This document shows positions 1-10,405 of a stretch of 64,000 nt of DNA, in pieces. The notes beneath the pieces are model-generated. The model saw only the letters and a list, made by a program, of their open reading frames with translations, searched no databases and had not been told where the DNA came from. The position numbers and the translations under genes were made by a program. The DNA is from Jaltomata sinuosa (Eukaryota > Streptophyta > Magnoliopsida > Solanales > Solanaceae). The first letter of the stretch is position 1; every line of letters starts with the position of its first letter. Location: contig QJPP01001768.1 of assembly GCA_003996215.1 (NCBI GenBank), positions 248,001-312,000 on the forward strand, written 5' to 3'.

Positions 1-232
1 TTTGAAAAAAATAATTAAAAAAAAATCATCATTTTTTACTTGGCGACGCAGTCCGTCGCTTTTAAAGCGACGTTGTCCGCCGCTTTTAAAGCGACGTTGT
101 CCGTCGCTTTTGAAATAGCGACATGCCATTTTCTCACGGAAGTGACGTCGTCGCTTTTTCATCACTTTTGGCCAAAAAAGCGACGGCCAGCGTTCCTTTT
201 GATCGTCTCTTTTTAGCTTTTTTTTTGTAGTG
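1..232. mobile_element. Terminal part of a CACTA (En/Spm-like) DNA transposon
   Basis: Bases 221-232 read ...TTTGTAGTG, the reverse complement of CACTACAAA, the hallmark terminus of CACTA elements. Inside it, about 43-185, the motif GCGACG..GTCCGTCGCTTTT recurs several times in both orientations, as expected for subterminal transposase-binding repeats. The end abuts the RNase H reading frame of a gypsy element at 233, so the transposon landed in that retroelement. CACTA elements make 3-bp duplications; the adjacent bases are AGT, but the other end lies left of the window, so the duplication cannot be confirmed. Confidence 0.8.
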
Positions 233-535
233 AGTAGGGTAGTTCTTCTCATGAGTCTTAAGCTGCCTCGAAGCATGAGCAATCACCTTACCACGCTGCA
301 TCAAAACACAACCCAAGCTAATTCTAGAAGCATCACAATATACGACGAAGTCATCTAAGCCCTCGGGGAGAGCCAACACTGGAGCCGTGGTCAACCTAGT
401 CTTCAATTCCTGAAAGCTCTTCTCACATAGATCGGACCACTGAAATTTAACCTTCTTATGAGTTAATCGAGTCAAAGGGGCAGCAATGGAATAAAATTCT
501 TCCACAAATCTCCTGTAGTAACCAGCCAAACCCAA
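233..535 (-). pseudogene. Gypsy RT connection / RNase H N-terminus (truncated)
   Basis: The translation contains GLAGYYRRFVEEF, then FQWSDLCEKSFQELK, followed by VVYCDASRISLGCVLMQ and IAHASRQLKTHEKNYPTH. These are the tether and RNase H start of plant Ty3/gypsy pol; the D in YCDAS is the first RNase H acidic residue. The frame then runs straight into the CACTA end (YKKKAKK is transposon-encoded), so the rest of RNase H and integrase are displaced beyond the window. It is separated from the RT segment at 625-1170 by a frame break. Confidence 0.85.
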
Positions 536-624
536 AATACTCCTAATATCAGACGGGGAAGTGGGTCTAGGCTAGTTCTTCACTGCCTCAATCTTTTGAG
601 AATCAACTCGAATACCATCCTTAG

Positions 625-1170
625 TCACAATGTGACCCAGAAAAGCAACAACTTCATCCAGAATTCACACTTGCTAAACTTAGCAAACAACTGCCTATCC
701 TTGAGAATCTGCAACACAACCCTCAAATGGTCTGCATGCTCCTCCTCACTCCGAGAGTAGATAAGGATATCATTAATGAAAATAATCACAAATGTATCCA
801 AATACTGTTTGAACACACAGTTCATCGAATCCATAAAGGTTGCAAGAGCATTCATTAGACCAAAAGACATCCCAACAAATTCATAATGACCATACTGAGT
901 CCTGAAGGCTGTCTTCGGAATATCACACTCTCGAACACGAAGCTGATGATAACCGAAGCTAAGGTCGATCTTGAAGAAGAAGCTAGCACCCTGAAGCTGA
1001 TCGAATAAGTCATCAATCCTAGGAATAGGATACTTATTCTTGATTGTGACCTTGTTCAACTGACGGTAGTCAATACACATCCTGAGGAAACTATCCTTCT
1101 TTGGCACGAATAAGACTGGAGCACCCCATGGAGAAATTCTAGGCCTGATGAAACCCTTATCAAGATTCAA
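625..1170 (-). pseudogene. Gypsy reverse transcriptase, inactivated
   Basis: Recognisable RT motifs in order: IRPRISPWGAPVLFVPKK, MCIDYRQLNKVTIKNKYPIPRIDDLFDQL, FFFKIDLSFGYHQLRV, and the palm catalytic box. The box reads FINDILIYS (769-780 covers FIND), where functional relatives have FIDDILIYS. One catalytic aspartate is therefore asparagine (GAT to AAT), which should abolish polymerisation. The frame shifts after KCEFWM, before the connection domain. It is continuous with the protease segment upstream (1283 and above) only through a frame break. Confidence 0.88.
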
Positions 1171-1282
1171 GAAGATCCTTCAACTGATCCTTTAACTTCT
1201 TAAGCTCCGCAGGAGCCATTCTATAAGGAGGAATAGAGATAGGATTCGTATCTGGAAGAACATCTATCCCAAAGTCGATTTC

Positions 1283-2096
1283 TCATTCGGGAGGGACTCC
1301 GAGAAAATCTTTGGAAAACACTTCTGGGAACTTATTCACAACCAGAACAGACTGAATGGATGGGGTTCCGGACTCCGTGTCTGTTTCCCGGACTATATAA
1401 TAAACATAACCCTTAGAAATCATCTTCCTAACCTTAAGATAAGATATGGAATGACCTTTCGAGAAAGGGGGACTACCTTGCCACTCTAAGACGGGTTCAT
1501 TAGGAAACTTAAAACTGAAAACCCGAGTACAACAATCAACTGAAGCATAACAAGTATGCAACCAATCCATACCAAGAATAACATCAAAATCTGTCATCTC
1601 CAACTCTACTAAATCTACTAAAGTGACACTATGAAGGACTGAGATAGAGAAATTTTGGTGGATTCTTTTGGCTAGGACTGACTCACCAACAAGAGTAGAT
1701 ACATTAAAGGTATTTAAAAGCAACTCAGGACAAATTTCAAATTTGCATGCTACATAAGGGGTCACAAAAGATATGGAGACTCCGGGGTCCAACAAAGCAT
1801 ACAACCAAAAGAGAAGACTTTCAACATACCAGTGACAATATCGGGTGAACTCTTCTGGTCCTGACGAGAGGACATAACATAAAGGCGGTTCTGGCGTTGA
1901 CCACCAGAAATAGAAGCTGTGCGCTGCTGGGCTGGTCGACCTCCTGGGCTGCTGGAGTAGACTGAGCCCTACCACCTTCTTGCCCCTTCTTAGCCGAAGG
2001 GCAATCTCTAATCATGTGCCCAGTCTGTCCACACCCAAAGCATGCACCCATGCCTAAACGACACTCTCCCGGTGATTCTTTCCTTACTTGCTGCAA
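1283..2096 (-). pseudogene. Gypsy zinc knuckle and aspartic protease region, frame-broken
   Basis: Two overlapping frames carry the pieces. 1990-2050 encodes FGCGQTGHMIRDCP, a complete CX2CX4HX4C nucleocapsid knuckle. 1283-1975 encodes the protease with LLDPGVSISFVTPYVA at the active-site position and VILGMDWLHTCYASVDC, the ILG-type motif of gypsy proteases. The DPG triad replaces DSG/DTG; I recall DPG variants in related plant elements, so I do not count it as damage. The two frames require a frameshift near 1900-1975. Confidence 0.82.
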
Positions 2097-3031
2097 GTAG
2101 GGTGGGAAGATCCCTTAGAAACACTCTCCTGAGATTGTGAATAGGAACCAGATCCTCTAGTAGTCTGATCATGATGAGGCCTTGGGGCCTGGGTAGGAGA
2201 ACTAGCAGAAGAATGAACGGGTCCTGATGACTTCTTCTGAAACGAGGAGTGATGTCTGCCACCGAACCTCTGATGTCCAAAACCTGAACCCTCGGATCTA
2301 GCCCTCTTGTTCTCCCTAGCCATCTCCCTAAGCTTGTCTCCCTCGATCTGGTGAGCATGGTTCATGAGTCTGGAAATATTCATATCACTCAACAACATAG
2401 CGGACCTACACTCCTTCTTCACCATATCTGAAACTCCATAGATAAATTTACTCATCTCATCATGCGGGTCCGCTACCATAGTAAGAGCGTACCTAGACAA
2501 CTGAGTGAACTTCAAACTGTACTCTTGGACTGACATCGATCCCTGCCTCAAGTTCATGAACTCCTCCACCTTCGCCTGCCTCAATTCTCAGGGAAAGAAC
2601 TAATCGAGGAAAGCCCTCTCGAAACACTCCCAAGTCATAGGGACCACGTCCCTAGCTCTAGCTTCCTTCCATTGCGTGAACCAGATATAAGACACATCCT
2701 TGAGTTGATAAGATGCGAGCTCCACACAATCAACATCACCTAGTTGCATAACATCAAAGATCTTTTTCACTTCATCAATAAAGCTAAGTGGGTCCTCACT
2801 CACTTTCGAGCCCCAGAACTCAGGTGGGTTCATATGGATAAAGTAACGAACTCGGGCCGCTACCCCACCTTGAGGGTGGACAGGGATAGGAGCCGACTGG
2901 TTTGCCTGCGCGGCCATAGTCTGGGCTAGCAAATGGGTGGCATTCATGAACTCCTCATTCATGACCTCGGGAGCCGGAACTAGAGGAGAAATATTTCGAG
3001 CGGCTCGATGAGGCATAGCAAGTCGAGGCAT
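2084..3031 (-). pseudogene. Gypsy gag (capsid), interrupted by two nonsense codons
   Basis: The ATG at 3031 begins a gag with LLAQTMAAQANQ and ARVRYFIHMNPPEFWGSK, then DPLSFIDEVKKIFDVM, followed by AKVEEFMNLRQGSMSVQEYSLKFTQLSRYA, all typical of retrotransposon_gag domains in plant gypsy elements. 2600-3031 and 2084-2584 are in the same frame and are separated only by in-frame TAG and TGA codons around 2585-2600, so damage here is by substitution, not frameshift. Downstream is the RS/H-rich tail leading to the zinc knuckle. Confidence 0.85.
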
Positions 3032-3223
3032 AATCTGAAATGTACAAGGTAAGGATTAGTAGAACACTAGAGTTAAACTCTATTTCACAACATGATCATG
3101 AAAGAAGTGAAGTTTTCTAAGACATCTCATAGCTTCTCTCTCATATATGTGGCGCGCTTCACACACATGAAGGAGACTCTACTCGATGCGTGTTTCAGAC
3201 ATCCTAGGACTCTTGAACCTGGT

Positions 3224-3235
3224 GCTCTGATACCA
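3224..3235 (-). other. tRNA-iMet primer-binding site of the inner gypsy element
   Basis: Minus strand reads TGGTATCAGAGC, the standard initiator-Met tRNA primer site, four bases inside the LTR edge at 3240. Confidence 0.88.
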
Positions 3236-3239
3236 AGTT

Positions 3240-5522
3240 TGTCACTCCCCGAGGCTACCTCCTGGACGTAACACGGGACTCGGGATCACGAGTGTCCCAA
3301 GTTAACCCTTGGTCATAGCATAACTCAGGCATATCAAGTAAGCATTGCGAAAGCATAATCAAACTAGATGACTCAATCCATAAGATAAAATCAAGATGAA
3401 AATAATTCGACCCAGATACTGTCTATGTCTGAAAGGCCTCTACACATGACATAAGGAGTTACTAGGACAAGACCCTAGCTAACTCAAGGTACGGAAGTAA
3501 ATAATCAAAAACTCACTCCCCGAGGCTACCCCCTGGGCGTAACACGGGACCTGAGACCACAAGTGTCCCAAACTAACCCTTGGTCATAGCATAACTCAGG
3601 TATATCAATCAAGCATAACGGAAGCATAATACGAATTAGATAACTCAATTCATAAGATACAATTGAAAGAACATGATTCGAAGAAGACCCAAATATCGTC
3701 TATGTCTGAAAAACCTCTATACATGACGTAAGGAGTTGCTAGGACAAGACCCTAGCTAACTCAAAATAAGAAAATAAGTAGTCAAAACAAACTAGAGTCA
3801 TAACTAGCCCTCGAACAATGAGGACTCACCAACACTGACTGGATATCCAGCTTCGTCTAGCCACAAGCCTGATGGGAAACACCTTAATCTACATCATCAA
3901 GAGAATACAACGCAAAATATGCGTCAGTACTATAGGATGTACCGAGTATGTGAGATATGCATGATCATGATAAAAACATACTTAAAACATGCTTAAGGTG
4001 AACCCTTTTATAAAGGAATAACATAAGAGGATTATCAAGGTATAAGACATAAAACATGAAGTACGGTTAAAATTCAAAGTATGATATCATATAACTTCAT
4101 AGCTTGAAAATAATCATGTGGGAGTTTCTCTTAACCGACATCAACCATGCTGAGCTACATGAAGTCCAGTGTCATGCACCCACACTGAAAAAGGTTGTCC
4201 TAACTGGCCAAAGTTAGAACCATGTTCATAAGGATCCTGTCATAAGCCACGGAGGTAACCTACGGTGGCAACGTAGTTTTGGACTTGGGTTAGCTAGAAC
4301 CCTCATCTCTCGGTGCTAAATACTACTCCCAAAACATATAACATAAGGCTCATATTTATGTGATATATCTAGATGTCAAGCTTGTTCATACCCCGGATCT
4401 TCATACTACTCACGAATCTTGGTTTAGAAAATAATTCACGAGCATTGATGGCACATCGGGTGTCTTGCATTTCATAATAATTCATAACTTGAAAACTTGC
4501 ATGACTTTAGTTCAATTTCATAATAATATATACTTTCATAAAACATAGGAACTATACATGCATTTGCTTGAAATTTATGAAATCATGCTATCAATTTACC
4601 CAATTTTCTTAAATCACTTCATGCATGTAGGATTCACCATAATTAACCTTCAATTCATGAAATAGGAGTTCATATATAAAAATCTATGCAAAATCATGCA
4701 ACTTAATGAAATTTCATAATAAAATCATGAGAAGGTAATTTATAGCAAAACCTATAAGAATTGGGTAAGAACCCTAATTTGAAAGTTCATGAAATCACAA
4801 TTTGAAATTTGGGGTTTTGGGCACAAGGATGAAAGGAATCCATTGTTAAATACCCACATACCTTGATTGGAGTTAACCCACTTGAAATTGAAAATATTAT
4901 GAGACTTGGACTTGGAGCTTGAGACCTTGAGCTTGAGAGAGTTCTTTCCCTTTTTGGGAGATGAATGAGGTAATGAGAAGGGACTTAAGCTAATAGGGTT
5001 AGAAATCATGCTAAGAATGGCCAAAACGACCTCACTTAGGAGTTAAAAGAGTGGAAAATAGCTGAAATACCCTTGGGACTTAATTAAGAAAGAGCTGATT
5101 TAAAACTCGGCTTCAGGTTCCATGGTCCCTTCCACGGACCGTAGAACTAACCACGGCTCGTGGACTGGAGTCGTGGTTCCTGAGCCAAAGTTTTAGGCTG
5201 CAGATGAGTTCCTACGACTCAACAAGATGACCATTAGAAACTTCTACGAGTCGTGGAACCAATTCGTGGTTTCAGGGAAAATGACTACTCTCTATCTGAG
5301 TTCCATGGGTTGGTTCCATGACCCGTGGAGGCTTCCACAAACCGTGAGACTGACCCGTGGTTCTCAAACCTGAGGGTGGTCTGCAGGGCTAGAATCACGA
5401 GTCCTTTCCATGACTCGTGGAACTTTCCATGGCTCGTGGACTTGGCTCCTGATCCCTGGGAGTTCAAAATTTCAGCAAGTTTTTCTGAGTTTAAAAGCTG
5501 GATCGATTTCTGGGGTGTTACA
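3240..5522 (-). repeat. Gypsy LTR (inner copy)
   Basis: Bounded by TGTCACTCCCC at 3240 and GGGGTGTTACA at 5522 (minus strand TGTAACACCCC...GGGGAGTGACA). It aligns by eye along most of its length with the LTR at 5619-7741. It carries an extra 271-bp internal duplication at its 3' edge (3242-3512 repeated from 3513). Its U3 part (about 5100-5500) is crowded with imperfect palindromes of the form CCACG..CGTGG. A 90-codon minus-strand open frame (4752-5024) is also shared with the other LTR. Confidence 0.85.
3242..3785. repeat. 271-bp direct duplication inside the inner LTR
   Basis: The run TCACTCCCCGAGGCTACC..CTGG.CGTAACACGGGAC..., starting at 3242, starts again at 3513 and runs to about 3785. 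The second LTR (from 5619) has a single copy. The copies are diverged (for example GACTCGGGATCACG versus GACCTGAGACCACA), so the duplication is not very recent or arose from two different LTRs. Confidence 0.8.
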
Positions 5523-5618
5523 TATGTGTGGCGTGCTTCACACATATGAATAAGACTCTACTCGATGTGGCTTTCAGACATCCTAGGACTCTTGAACCTG
5601 GTGCTTTGATACCAAGTT
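5523..5618 (-). repeat. Gypsy leader stub with second primer-binding site and hairpin
   Basis: This 96-bp stretch matches the PBS-to-gag leader at 3144-3239. It includes a tRNA-iMet-type primer site at 5603-5614 (TGGTATCAAAGC on the minus strand, one mismatch). Its start overlaps a perfect 10-bp inverted repeat, CATATGTGTG / CACACATATG (5521-5548), with an 8-base loop. Having a leader rather than a polypurine tract next to the exact LTR edge at 5522 suggests that one element inserted into the leader of another. Confidence 0.78.
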
Positions 5619-7741
5619 TGTCACTCCCCGAGGCTACCCCCTTGACGTAACACGGGACCCGGGACCGTGAGTGTCTTAAGTTAACCCTTGGTCATAGCAT
5701 AACTTAGGCATATCAAGTAAGCATAGCGGAATCATAATCAAACTAGATGACTCAATCCATAAGATAAAGTCTAAATGAACATAATTTGAAGAAGACCCGG
5801 ATACTGTCTATGTCTGAAAGGCCTCTACACATGACATAAGGAGTTACTAGGACAAGACCCTAGCTAACTCAAGGTACGGAAGTAAATAATCAAAAACTAG
5901 CCAGAATCATAACTAGCCCTCGAATAATAAGAACTCACCAACACTGACTGTAAATGGCCTGCGGTCTCTAGCCACGTGCCTGAGGGAGGGAACCTGAATC
6001 TGCATCATCAAGAGGATGCAGCGCAAAATATGCGTCAGTACTGTAGGACGTCCCGAGTATGTGAGATATGCATGATCATAATAAAACATACTTTAAACAT
6101 GCTTGAAATGAGTTCGTACATATAAAGAAATAGTACAAATAAATTTCAATATATAAGGCATAAAAACGTGAAATAAAGTCAAGATTTATAGTAGAGTATC
6201 CAGTAATCTATTAGCTTAAAAATAAATATGCGAAAGTTTCTCTTAACCGACATAAACCATGTTGACCTACATGGAGTCCAATGTCATGCACCCATACTGA
6301 AAAAGACTATCCTAACCGGCCAAAGTTAAAATAATGTCATATTGTTCCTTTCATAAGCCACGGAGGGCAACCTACGGTGGCAACATAGTTTTGGACTTGG
6401 GTTATCTAGATACCTCATTGCTCGGCACTAAATACTACTCCCAAAAGATATAACATAAGGCTCACATACATGTGACATAGCTAGATGTCAAGCTTGTTCA
6501 TAAACATGTTCATAACTCGGATCTTCATACTACTCACGAATCTTGATTTATAAAATAATTCATGAGCATTGATGGCACATCGGGTGTCTTGCATTGCATA
6601 ATAGTTCATAACTTGAAAAACTTGCATGACTCTAGTTCAATTTCATAATAACATATAATTTCATAGAACATAGGAACTAGGCATGCACTTGCTTGAAACT
6701 CTATGAAAAACATTCTATCAAATATCAAATTTTCTTAAATCAATTCATGCATGTAAGATTTTCCATAATTAGCCTTCAATTTATAAAATAGGAGTTCACA
6801 TGTAAAAACTCATGCAAAATCATGCAATTTAATATAGATTTCATAATAAAATCATGAGAAGACAATTTATAGCAAAACCCATAAGAATTGGGTAAGAACC
6901 CTAATTTGAAAGTTCATGAAATCAAAATAAAAATTAAGGGTTTTGGGCACAAGGGTGAAAGGAACCCATTGTTGATTACCCACATACCTTGATTGAAGTT
7001 AACCCACTTGAAATTGAAAAGAAAGGAGGCTTGAACTTGGAGCTTGAGACTTAGGGCATGAAGAGGTTCTTTTCCCTTTTTGGAAGGTGGATGAGGTAAT
7101 GAGAAGGGACTTAGGTTAATAGGTGTAGAAACCCTACTAAAAGTGGACAAAACGATCTCACTTAGGAGTTAAATGGGTGGATAATTATAAAAATACCCCT
7201 GGAATTTAATTAAGAAAAGTTGATAAAAGAGGTCGGCTTCAGGAATCACGGGTTGGTTCTACGGGTCGTAGTTTGAATCACGACTCGTGGTTTCCACTTG
7301 GGGTTCCTAGCCAAATGATTAGACTGATGAAGACATTCTACGGGTCAACGGGACGGACCCGTAAAATGGATTACGATTCGTAGAACCAATTTGTCTTTCT
7401 TAAGGGGATTTGGCAGGCCTCTGATCAAGTTCCACGAGTCAACAGGACGGACCCATAATTTAAACTACGGTCTGTCATCTTGACTCGTGGTTCCCGGGAA
7501 TCAGTCAGTCCTCAGGTATGGTTCTACAAGTTGACTGGACGGGTCGTAGACTGAACTACGGTCCGTAGAACCAACTCATGGTTCTCAGACCAGAGAATGA
7601 TCATGGCAGACTTAAACCACGGTCCACTCCACGACTCATGGTTCAAACCACGGTCCGTGGTTTGGACCCGTCATTTCTGGAAAGTTTAGAATTTTTAGAT
7701 TTCTTAAGTTTAAAAGCTGGATCGAATTTCGGGGTGTTACA
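5619..7741 (-). repeat. Gypsy LTR (outer copy)
   Basis: Starts TGTCACTCCCC at 5619 and ends GGGGTGTTACA at 7741. It has the same architecture as the inner LTR without the internal duplication. The U3 part (about 7230-7680) again shows many CCACG..CGTGG-type palindromes. The minus-strand frame 6914-7150 is homologous to 4752-5024 (shared NLSPFSLPHP..KKGK and FNFKWVN.NQGMWV.NNGFLS). Confidence 0.85.
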
Positions 7742-8111
7742 CCTCCCTTATACCTGGTGGCTAGTCCAGACATGTCATTTGATTTTCTCTTTTTAGTTGT
7801 TAAGGTATGTCGGGGCTTTTTCCCAGCAGTTAAAGTTATGCAGTAAAGGCTTCACAGACTATGTCAGATATCAGTCGCATATTGTTATTTCAGAATTTGT
7901 CTTCATGACTATTAGACTTAACATATGGTATATGGTTTTGAGAAATATTGATGAAGCTTACTCCTTTGAAGAAGCTATTTTGACTTTACCTCACTTTTAT
8001 TTTATTTACCTATGTTATTTGTATGCTCACATGATATGCCAAACGGCTCGCTCGCACTAGAAATAGTATCGGGTGCCAGCCACGTCCATGGTCCTAACTC
8101 GGGGCGTGACA
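7742..8111 (+). repeat. Fragment of an unrelated LTR, plus orientation
   Basis: The segment ends GGTGCCAGCCACGTCC...CTCGGGGCGTGACA at 8111, resembling the 3' end of another Solanaceae gypsy LTR. No primer-binding site follows. The outer gypsy LTR (5619-7741) abuts its left side and copia protease sequence abuts its right side, so it is a truncated remnant between two other elements. Confidence 0.5.
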
Positions 8112-9330
8112 AGTAGTAGGAAAATGAAAAATGTCTTCAAATTTGAATTTTTTGTTGGAAGCAGCAATAGAGCTTGCCCCTATATGAGAGATCGGCAATT
8201 TAGAGTCATTACTTAGAGTTACTTCCTCAGGACATTGATATTCAGAGTGAATGCCAAGGTTATCAAGATCAGATGCCATATGATGTGTGGTGCCACTATC
8301 CATCAACCAATTTTGGGTAGGGGAATTTTCGATAGTTGCTATAGGTTGGAGACAGGTCATCCAGAAACCCTAGTGCCATTAAATGTCTTGGCTGATGGGA
8401 AAACTCGTGCGATATGGCTTATTCCTTCACAATTATGACAAATAATTATTGACATATCTGAGGTTGAAGACAGGATGTTGGAGGATTGAGTGCTCTAGAA
8501 ACCACGCGGTTGATTCATCAGAGAAAAATCATGATTTTGAGAACGTCCACGACCACGACCACGACCTCTACCTCGACCTCGAGTGGGCGAGAATGAGCTC
8601 TGAGTGTAATGAGCAATAAGCGCTATAACATTAAGGGCTTCATCTCTTTTTAATTAACTTTCTTCATTCAATAAAGAGAGAATCAAATGAAACATCTTCC
8701 TGACGAGATTCAAGAGCTCTTGTGAAGGGATGATAGACTGGTCCCAGTCCAGCAAGAACAAATTCGACTAAATCATCATTAGTAATAGGACGCTGCAATG
8801 CAGCCAACCTTTCGCCTTTTTCACATAAGACTTGATACTGGTATTGTCTCTCTGTAATGTGTGTAGCTGTGCTTTCAACTCACGAATTTGAAGCTTCGAA
8901 CTTGAAGCATAGACAGCAACTAGCTTGTCCAAGCTGTTTGAGTCGTCTCAACACCAATTAGATGGGGTAATATTCCTTCAGATACGGAAGCAATGATCCA
9001 ACCTAACACAAGTTGATCTTCTCTTAACCAAACGTGATAGTCCGGGTTAGGTTGTTTACCAGCCAGAAATTGACCTGAAATTACCTAACTGCCATCAATA
9101 TGATGACAAGTCCACAACCTCGAACTATCGAAAGGAATTGTGTTTTCCACAGCAAGAAATTTGATGATGTAAGTTTAAGTGATAACTGATGAGCAAGACT
9201 ATGAGATGGTAAAGTGATCACCATGAAAGTCTGTGTTCCAACAATTGTTTCCGACAAGGAGGAACTTGATGGGATGTTGTCGTCCACCATTGAAGCTGTT
9301 GTAAAGCTTCTGTCTCTCTGATCGTAAGTT
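8112..9330 (-). pseudogene. Ty1/copia gag-protease remnant
   Basis: On the minus strand, 9290 begins MVDDNIPSSSSLSETIV and continues LPSHSLAHQLSLKLTSSNFLLWKTQFLSIVRG, a typical copia gag N-terminus. About 8490-8600 encodes an Arg-Gly-rich tract, RGRGRGRGRGRS-like. About 8410-8450 encodes CHNCEGISHIAR, a zinc knuckle whose last Cys is lost. 8094-8360 encodes NWLMDSGTTHHMASDL, a copia protease with an intact DSG. The frame is broken in the middle of gag, and nothing beyond protease remains, being cut at 8111 by LTR sequence. The first bases after 9290 contain CTCTGATCGTA, possibly a decayed primer-binding site. Confidence 0.8.
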
Positions 9331-10396
9331 TTTTTGGATTGTTTTAACCTCTTAGGGCCCTAATACAGTGAAAGACTTTCTAATAATATTGTATTAAAAA
9401 TACACAGCCATATTTATATGATACATATCATTTATCTCCATTGATTCAATAACGATAGCAATCAACAGTTAAGCCTGAGACTAACTCCCATAATTCACTA
9501 GCTATCATGCTCTCACAGTCTGGAGAACTCAATTGATGGGACATCAACCATTATCACATATAATGACATTTTCTAGCCAATTTTTATAATGACATGTTTA
9601 AGGAAATCATGCCTCCGGCCTCTAAAATCATATTGAATATATTCTTTTCCCAAAGATTAGGCTAAGCAGAACAATCCCCCCTCTAAAAAAATATCACACT
9701 ATGTTAATACGGAACTTGGAGAGAAAAAAATTAAAAACTGTTCATACATTGAAATTTTATATAAAAGCCAATTATTTTCATCATGTGAAACTATAACCAT
9801 CACAACTAAATACAAAGAGCAAAAGTATACTACATAAACAGAAAAGGATTCGGACATCAAAGGAATTTCTTCAAACCGATAGAACGGGAAAAAAATGCAA
9901 AATTTACCACTTCACTTCTCTAAAATTATTAACTACTGATACACAATAATGACATATTGGCATAATTTAAAAAGTAATAATAGTGTAATTGTAACAATAA
10001 GAGCAGAACTTAAAGTCAGTTCATTTTTTATATATGTGATATTAATATATTGTATACATTGTATGATTGATATATTTCGATATATATAAATCAGTACTTC
10101 TTAGTTAAATTAATAAATTATTGGGTGTAAAACAGAATATAATATCTTGTATATTCTTATAATATGTATGTATTTATTACTCTATGTATGTGCTACTTTG
10201 TATACATTCTTATTATTTGTATACATAATTAAAAATGATTTCATTGACACTGAATCTTCACAATGCGTATATTCAAAAGTTTATCTAATCCTTCACAGTA
10301 TGTATACCTGAATGTATATCTATTACTACATAACATGGAGTATAATTATGTATATTTGTTAATTTACAAGATGTGCATCTGGATGTATATTTATTA
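9331..10396. other. AT-rich intergenic stretch
   Basis: No gene or well-bounded repeat is evident. About 9480-9560 could be decayed LTR sequence of the neighbouring copia remnant. 10020-10380 is rich in TATGTATA/TATACA motifs without a clear repeat unit. Confidence 0.5.
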
Positions 10397-10405
10397 AATC
10401 ATAAA

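Larger units (their letters stand above)
233..7741 (-). mobile_element. Ty3/gypsy LTR retrotransposon, 5' portion, with nested or duplicated LTRs
   Basis: Read on the minus strand the order is LTR (7741-5619), primer-binding site and short leader (5618-5523), a second LTR (5522-3240), primer-binding site and leader (3239-about 3032), then gag, zinc knuckle, protease, reverse transcriptase and RNase H down to 233. Both LTRs start TGTAACACCCC and end GGGGAGTGACA. The internal domain is cut by the CACTA end, so integrase and the 3' LTR lie outside the window. The reading frame is broken by nonsense codons and frameshifts, so the element is dead. The PR-RT-RNase H order in the visible part and the RT motifs place it in Ty3/gypsy. 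Confidence 0.85.

Noticed and set aside
5285..5549. Mirror-image frames on both strands
   Set aside because: Produced by the palindrome-rich U3 of the gypsy LTR; no protein motif.
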